This document shows, in pieces, positions 14,916 to 18,325 of a stretch of DNA of 18,325 bases; the stretch's first letter is position 1, and each line of letters begins with the position of its first letter. Location of the stretch: contig JAIRXZ010000025.1 of assembly GCA_031267995.1 (NCBI GenBank), positions 1-18,325 of the forward strand. The letters are read 5' to 3'. The notes beneath the pieces were generated by a model that was not told the origin of the DNA, ran no database searches, and was given only the letters and a program-made list of their open reading frames with translations. A program made the position numbers and the translations under genes. This stretch comes from Odoribacteraceae bacterium (GTDB taxonomy: Bacteria > Bacteroidota > Bacteroidia > Bacteroidales > Marinifilaceae).

Positions 14916-15837
14916 CGTCGCGGTCGGGCATCCCGGCGCGTTCGAGGGCGAAGGCGATGACGTTGTCCGCGTCGCGGGGCGAGAACCAGGTGATCTCCGC
15001 GTCGCGACGGAACCAGGTGAGTTGTTTGCGGGCGTAGCGCCAGGTGTCGCGGCGGATGAGGCGGATGGCCTCCTCGCGGGTGACGCGGCCGTCGAAGTGG
15101 GCGAACCACTCCTTGTATCCTACCGTGTCGAGGGCGTTCAGGTGGCGGAGGGGGTAGAGGTCGCGCGCCTCTTGCTCCAGGCCGGCGGCGAGCATGGCGT
15201 CCACGCGGAGGTCGACGCGCCGGCGGAGTTCGGGGGGGGGGAGGGTGAGGCCGATTTTGACGATGGCAAATTCCCGCGGCACGCGGTTGCCGGAGCGGAG
15301 GGAGGAGTAGGGGACGCCGGCGGTGAGGCAGATTTCGATGGCGTGCATGACGCGTTTGGGGTTTTTCAAGTCCACCTGGAGGTAGTATTCGGGGTCGAGG
15401 GCGCGCAGCCACTGGCGGGTGGGTTCGATGCCCTCGCGCTGGTGGAAGAGGGCGACGGCGGCGCGGGCGGCGGGGTCGACGTCCGGGATGTTGTCGATGC
15501 CGCGGCAGAGGGCGTCGATGTAGAGCATGGATCCTCCTACCGCGAGCGCCACGCCGCGGTCGGCGTTGAGGGCGCGGATGTATTCCAGGGCTTGTTGTTC
15601 AAATTTCCAGCAGTTGTAGGGCTGTTCCGCGGGGATGGCGCGGACGAGGAAGTGTGGCGCCGCCGCCAGCTGCCGCGGGGTGGGGGCGGCGGTGCCCACG
15701 TTCATTTCGCGGTAGAGCTGGCGGGAGTCGCAGGAGACGATGGAGGTGCCGAGGGCGCGCGCCAGGCGGATGCCGAGGGCGGTTTTGCCGACGCCGGTGG
15801 GTCCCAGGAGGACGATGAGCGTGCCGGCGGGGGGCAT
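14875..15837 (-). CDS. miaA: tRNA dimethylallyltransferase
   Basis: This enzyme transfers a dimethylallyl group to N6 of A37 in tRNAs that read codons starting with U, the first step to ms2i6A. It has 320 residues. The P-loop GPTGVGKTA is at 12-20, the DSRQLYREM substrate motif at 37-45, GGSMLYIDAL near 101-110, the tRNA-binding KNPKRVMHAIEI at 158-169, and the family C-terminal block TVGYKEW and RYARKQLTWFRRD at 238-244 and 268-280. Its ATG directly follows the TAA of the upstream gene, implying translational coupling. The last 15 residues, rich in Asp and Pro, are encoded by a repeat that continues past the stop and are probably not part of the ancestral protein. Confidence 0.96.
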   Translation of the reverse strand: MPPAGTLIVLLGPTGVGKTALGIRLARALGTSIVSCDSRQLYREMNVGTAAPTPRQLAAAPHFLVRAIPAEQPYNCWKFEQQALEYIRALNADRGVALAVGGSMLYIDALCRGIDNIPDVDPAARAAVALFHQREGIEPTRQWLRALDPEYYLQVDLKNPKRVMHAIEICLTAGVPYSSLRSGNRVPREFAIVKIGLTLPPPELRRRVDLRVDAMLAAGLEQEARDLYPLRHLNALDTVGYKEWFAHFDGRVTREEAIRLIRRDTWRYARKQLTWFRRDAEITWFSPRDADNVIAFALERAGMPDRDVPPDDVPDDTRDD

Positions 15838-16452
15838 TTAGAGGCGGTCGATGTAGTCGTCCAGGCTTTCGTAGTGTTCGCCGTCCTCGTCGTCGTAGTT
15901 GTCTTTGGGGTTGTCTTCGTTTTCGTCGTCGTCGTAGTCGCCGCCGCCGCTGCCGAATTCGTCCATGTAGTTGCCGTCGTAGTTGTCGTCGCCGTACTCT
16001 TCGGCGGAGTCGCCGAAGTCCCAGTCGTCTTTTTCGGCGTTGTAGGAGAATTGTTCGGGGATTTTGCCGGAGCAGGAGATGCAGGTGGGCATGATGTCCG
16101 AGGAGTCGCGGATGTACTCGCCGGCGTATTCTACCCTGAAGTAGCGGTTGGCGAAGAAGTCGAACACGTAGTCCAGCTCGAGGCATCCGGGTTTGACGAT
16201 GTCGCTGACGCGGGTGCCGTCCATCACGAGGGTGTCGCTTTCGTCCTCGGCGGTCATGTCCATGAGGGCGATCTCTTTTTGGCGGTTTCCCAGGCGGTCG
16301 ATGGTGAAGAAGGAGGCCATTTGGGCGTTGTCGTAGCCCAGTGTCTCCACCAGCTTGTCATGTAGATGTTGAAAGGTTTGTTCGCCCCCGATGGCGATTT
16401 CGCACCTGAATTCGGGGTTGTTCGGCAAGCTAATTTCAAACTTGTAGTCCAT
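15838..16452 (-). CDS. pRiA4b ORF-3-like / IS1096 TnpR-like protein with acidic tail
   Basis: This 204-residue protein of the pRiA4b ORF-3-like family (named after plasmid and IS1096 passenger genes) has no known biochemical function. The N-terminal 140 residues form the recognisable domain, with FQHLHDKLVETLGYDNAQMASFF, the family-like LDYVFDFFANRYFRVEY, and a CISC pair near 120-126. From about 145 on the protein is almost entirely Asp, Glu, Asn, Gly and Tyr, probably disordered. From memory, this gene often precedes miaA in Bacteroidales, so it looks like a resident chromosomal gene and not a mobile one; no transposase or inverted ends are visible. The TAA stop touches the miaA ATG. Confidence 0.85.
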   Translation of the reverse strand: MDYKFEISLPNNPEFRCEIAIGGEQTFQHLHDKLVETLGYDNAQMASFFTIDRLGNRQKEIALMDMTAEDESDTLVMDGTRVSDIVKPGCLELDYVFDFFANRYFRVEYAGEYIRDSSDIMPTCISCSGKIPEQFSYNAEKDDWDFGDSAEEYGDDNYDGNYMDEFGSGGGDYDDDENEDNPKDNYDDEDGEHYESLDDYIDRL

Positions 16453-16509
16453 AGTCTATCTTGTCCTTTTTAAGTTAGTTTATTGATAAAAACAGGTTAT
16501 AAAGTGCCG

Positions 16510-16517
16510 CGAAGATA
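16510..16517 (-). promoter_or_regulatory. Possible promoter of the ORF-3-like gene and miaA
   Basis: On the minus strand TATCTTCG (16517 to 16510) is one base off TAnnTTTG, with a T-run just upstream. It lies in the 81-base gap after the aminotransferase gene, and its leader would be about 50 bases, A/T-rich. The two genes could instead be read from the aminotransferase promoter. Confidence 0.35.
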
Positions 16518-16533
16518 ATAAAAAACGCGAGGC

Positions 16534-17619
16534 TCACGGGCGCAGCGCGTCCTCCAGGATGTCGAGCGCGTCCGCTACCAGGCGGGGGGTGGCTTGCGAT
16601 CCCATGTGGCCGAGGCGGAATACTTTTCCCCCCAACTCGCCGAAGTTGTTGCCGAGGACGAGGCCGCGGGCGCGCGTCCGTTCGTCGAGGCGTTGCCAGC
16701 CGATTTCGGGGACGCGGACGGCGGTGACCGTCGGGGAGTTGACGGCGCCGGGCGCGGGGTAGAGTTGCAATCCCATCCCCTCCAGGCGCTGGCGGCAGTA
16801 GGCGGCTACCGAGCGGTGGCGTTCAAAACAGGCTTCGAGACCCTCTTCCTCGATGGCCTCGCAGGCGCGCTTGAGCTGCGCCAGGCCTTGCCAGTAGGGG
16901 GTGTAGGGGAAGTTGCCCGTTTCCGGGGCGTCCAGGAAGGGGAGCAGGGCTTCGTAGCCGCTGTAGGCGACTTGCCGCACGCGCCGCGCCGCCTCGTCGC
17001 TGACCGAGAGGAAGGAGAGGCTCGGCGGCGCGGAGAGGCATTTTTGCGACGCGCCCAGCGCCATGTCCACGTGCCAATCGTCGGCGAGGACGGGTACTCC
17101 CCCGACGCCCGATATGGTGTCCATGCAGAGGAGGGGGACGCCGAGGCGGCGCTTGATTTCGCCGATTTCCCGCGCGGGGTTGAGGGTGCCGCTGGGGGTT
17201 TCGCAGTGCACGAGGGTGATCATCACCGGGCGGAAGTCGCGGATGGCGCGCTCCAGGCGAGGGAGGTCGTGCACGGTTTCGTTGAAGGGGTAGGCGAGCG
17301 TTTGCACCTGGCAGCCAATGGCGGCGGCCATCTCCGCGAATCCGCTGCCGAACATGCCCGTGGAGATGGCCAGCACCTTGTCGCCGGGCGCCAGGGCGCT
17401 CTTTAGCGCCGTCCATAGCGCCAACATTCCCTCGCCCGTCTGGATGACTACCCGCGAGCGGGTGCCCAGCAGGTGTTGGAGGAGGCGTTCCGTCTGCCGG
17501 TAGTCGGCGAGGTATTCCGGCTCCATCATTCCCGACCCGTAGTCCGTCATCGCGGCCTCGCGGATGGAGGGCGGCACGGCCACCGGACCCGGTACCATTG
17601 AAAGGGTGTATTTTTCCAT
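16534..17619 (-). CDS. Class V PLP-dependent aminotransferase (alanine-glyoxylate / serine-pyruvate type)
   Basis: This is a 361-residue fold-type I aminotransferase resembling alanine-glyoxylate and serine-pyruvate aminotransferases. The N-terminus MVPGPVAVPPSIREA matches the family opening (PGP...P). VHCETPSGTLNP (137-148) is the conserved His-x-Glu-Thr region, and Asp167 in CMDTISGVGG should contact the pyridine nitrogen of PLP. Lys193 in GASQKCLSAPP is the expected Schiff-base lysine. FRLGHMG near the end is also typical. Length is normal. The amino donor and keto acid cannot be deduced; phosphonate and ureidoglycine transaminases share this fold. It has its own promoter and may read into the downstream ORF-3-like gene, 81 bases away. 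Confidence 0.88.
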   Translation of the reverse strand: MEKYTLSMVPGPVAVPPSIREAAMTDYGSGMMEPEYLADYRQTERLLQHLLGTRSRVVIQTGEGMLALWTALKSALAPGDKVLAISTGMFGSGFAEMAAAIGCQVQTLAYPFNETVHDLPRLERAIRDFRPVMITLVHCETPSGTLNPAREIGEIKRRLGVPLLCMDTISGVGGVPVLADDWHVDMALGASQKCLSAPPSLSFLSVSDEAARRVRQVAYSGYEALLPFLDAPETGNFPYTPYWQGLAQLKRACEAIEEEGLEACFERHRSVAAYCRQRLEGMGLQLYPAPGAVNSPTVTAVRVPEIGWQRLDERTRARGLVLGNNFGELGGKVFRLGHMGSQATPRLVADALDILEDALRP

Positions 17620-17691
17620 TTTCGTTACTTTTTATTCTTGAACTCGACCGCCCGGCACGTCGGGCAACCGGCCACCCTCGCGGGAGGCGTG

Positions 17692-17721
17692 CAAATGTAC
17701 ATGAATTTTCGACAATACAAA
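17692..17721 (-). promoter_or_regulatory. Promoter of the aminotransferase gene
   Basis: On the minus strand, TTTG (17721 to 17718), 18 bases, then TACATTTG (17699 to 17692) match both Bacteroidetes promoter elements. The GC-rich leader of about 65 bases contains a small GCCCG/CGGGC hairpin. Confidence 0.78.
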
Positions 17722-17758
17722 CGGGGCGGGAAAAAATCGGCGGGCGGCGCCGGGAGGG

Positions 17759-17788
17759 TTGCCGGGTGCGAAATATAATGTATATTTG
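17759..17788 (+). promoter_or_regulatory. Promoter of rsfS-ftsH
   Basis: TTG at 17759-17761, 19 bases, then TATATTTG at 17781-17788 is a full match to the -7 consensus. The start would be near 17795, giving a leader of about 23 bases. It is divergent from the aminotransferase promoter. Confidence 0.8.
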
Positions 17789-17817
17789 TACGGGAATTTA
17801 AACATTGTTTTTCGAGC

Positions 17818-18198
17818 ATGGACGAAGCAGAACAAATCGCGTCGCAGGCCATCCGGGCACTGGACGATCGCAAGGGCGTGGATATAGTAAGGGTTGATTT
17901 GAGGGGTATCATGAACTGCTTTTGCAGTTTTTTCGTGATTTGTCACGGCACCTCCGGGCAGCACGTCGCCGGGTTGGCCGATCACGTGCGCGAAACGGTG
18001 CAGGACGCGCTGGGGGAAAAACCGGCGCACGTGGAGGGGATGAACCAGGCGACCTGGGTGCTGCTGGATTACGGGAGTACCGTGGTGCATGTCTTCCAAC
18101 GCGAACAACGAGAGTATTACCAGCTGGAGGAGTTTTGGGCGGACGCGGGGATAACAAAAATTGAAGAAAACACACCTATATATTATGGCCGAAAATAA
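17818..18198 (+). CDS. rsfS: Ribosome silencing factor RsfS
   Basis: This small protein (126 residues) binds ribosomal protein uL14 on the large subunit and blocks joining with the small subunit, lowering translation in poor conditions. The family pattern is clear: ALDDRKGVDIVRVDLRG, then CSFFVICHGTSGQHVAGLADHV, then GMNQATWVLLDYGSTVVHVFQREQREYY, which contains the conserved W-x-L-x-D-x-G and V-x-V-H-x-F. The start at 17818 follows the promoter by a short leader. Its last 14 bases overlap the start of ftsH, so the two genes are translationally coupled. This order is typical of Bacteroidales. Confidence 0.95.
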   Translation: MDEAEQIASQAIRALDDRKGVDIVRVDLRGIMNCFCSFFVICHGTSGQHVAGLADHVRETVQDALGEKPAHVEGMNQATWVLLDYGSTVVHVFQREQREYYQLEEFWADAGITKIEENTPIYYGRK

Positions 18199-18325
18199 GA
18201 AGGATAATTTCAACTTCCCCCCCGTCAGCGGGAGCAAGGGAAAGGGGACGAAAAATAACGGGTACTGGATCTATATCCTGGTGGCCGCGATTATTATCGG
18301 GATCAATTTCTTCCCGCAGACATCC
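18185..18325 (+). CDS. ftsH: ATP-dependent zinc metalloprotease FtsH, N-terminal fragment
   Basis: Only the first 47 codons are inside the window; the frame is open to the edge. They give a charged, low-complexity start (MAENKKDNFNF) and then YWIYILVAAIIIGINFF, the first membrane segment of FtsH. The AAA+ and peptidase domains lie beyond the window. The call rests on this N-terminus and on the rsfS-ftsH order common in Bacteroidales. The ATG at 18185 overlaps the end of rsfS in another frame. Confidence 0.82.
   Translation, partial: MAENKKDNFNFPPVSGSKGKGTKNNGYWIYILVAAIIIGINFFPQTS

Noticed and set aside
15022..16365. 447-codon plus-strand frame rich in Val, Gly and Asp
   Set aside because: It is antisense to miaA and the ORF-3-like gene; the low-complexity part mirrors the acidic tail codons of the latter.
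15838..16452. Insertion sequence, because of the IS1096/pRiA4b family name
   Set aside because: No transposase, terminal inverted repeats or target duplication are visible, and the gene is tightly coupled to miaA.

Overview
The window looks like chromosomal DNA of a high-GC member of the Bacteroidota, most likely order Bacteroidales. The grounds are promoters of the TTTG / TAnnTTTG type ahead of several genes, weak or absent Shine-Dalgarno sequences, a tRNA without an encoded CCA end, and family-typical neighbourhoods (rsfS-ftsH, pRiA4b ORF-3-like gene-miaA, etfB-etfA-acyl-CoA dehydrogenase, S41 lipoprotein peptidase, Bacteroidetes-type ECF sigma factor). No genus can be assigned from sequence alone.

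Layout. (1) 130-3000, minus strand: a two-gene unit, lpdA (dihydrolipoyl dehydrogenase) then an exported C1 cysteine peptidase of the PepC/bleomycin hydrolase type, closed by a terminator. (2) 3066-7162, plus strand and divergent from lpdA: etfB-etfA-acd, an electron transfer flavoprotein plus its acyl-CoA dehydrogenase. It is followed by a 42-bp tandem repeat array copied from the 3' end of acd, and a strong bidirectional terminator. (3) 7241-8827, minus strand: an ECF sigma factor gene, a second array with a period of about 41 bp, a terminator and tRNA-Lys(TTT). (4) 8895-13494, plus strand: S41 peptidase lipoprotein, helix-hairpin-helix membrane protein and AsmA-family protein, ending in a terminator. 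(5) 13495-14915: a 1.4-kb gene-free convergent region made almost wholly of repeats. It holds an 11-unit 42-bp palindromic array, two copies of a 160-bp cassette with nested inverted repeats, several covarying hairpins, and a 63-bp repeat that runs into the 3' end of miaA. (6) 14875-17721, minus strand: a class V aminotransferase, then a pRiA4b ORF-3-like protein directly abutting miaA. (7) 17759-18325, plus strand: rsfS overlapping the start of ftsH, which is cut by the window edge.

The genes are ordinary metabolism, translation and envelope functions. lpdA, etfBA and acd form a redox/acyl-CoA locus. tRNA-Lys, miaA and rsfS concern translation. S41, AsmA and FtsH concern the envelope and proteolysis.

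The unusual content is between genes. Three arrays of unrelated sequence share a unit of 41-42 bp, about four helical turns. Each tends to carry one strong dyad per unit, and each lies downstream of a gene's 3' end. Two arrays (at acd and miaA) grow out of the stop-codon region of a gene. This shared architecture in unrelated sequences is the best candidate here for an undescribed system. Its function is unknown, and the interpretation is inference.
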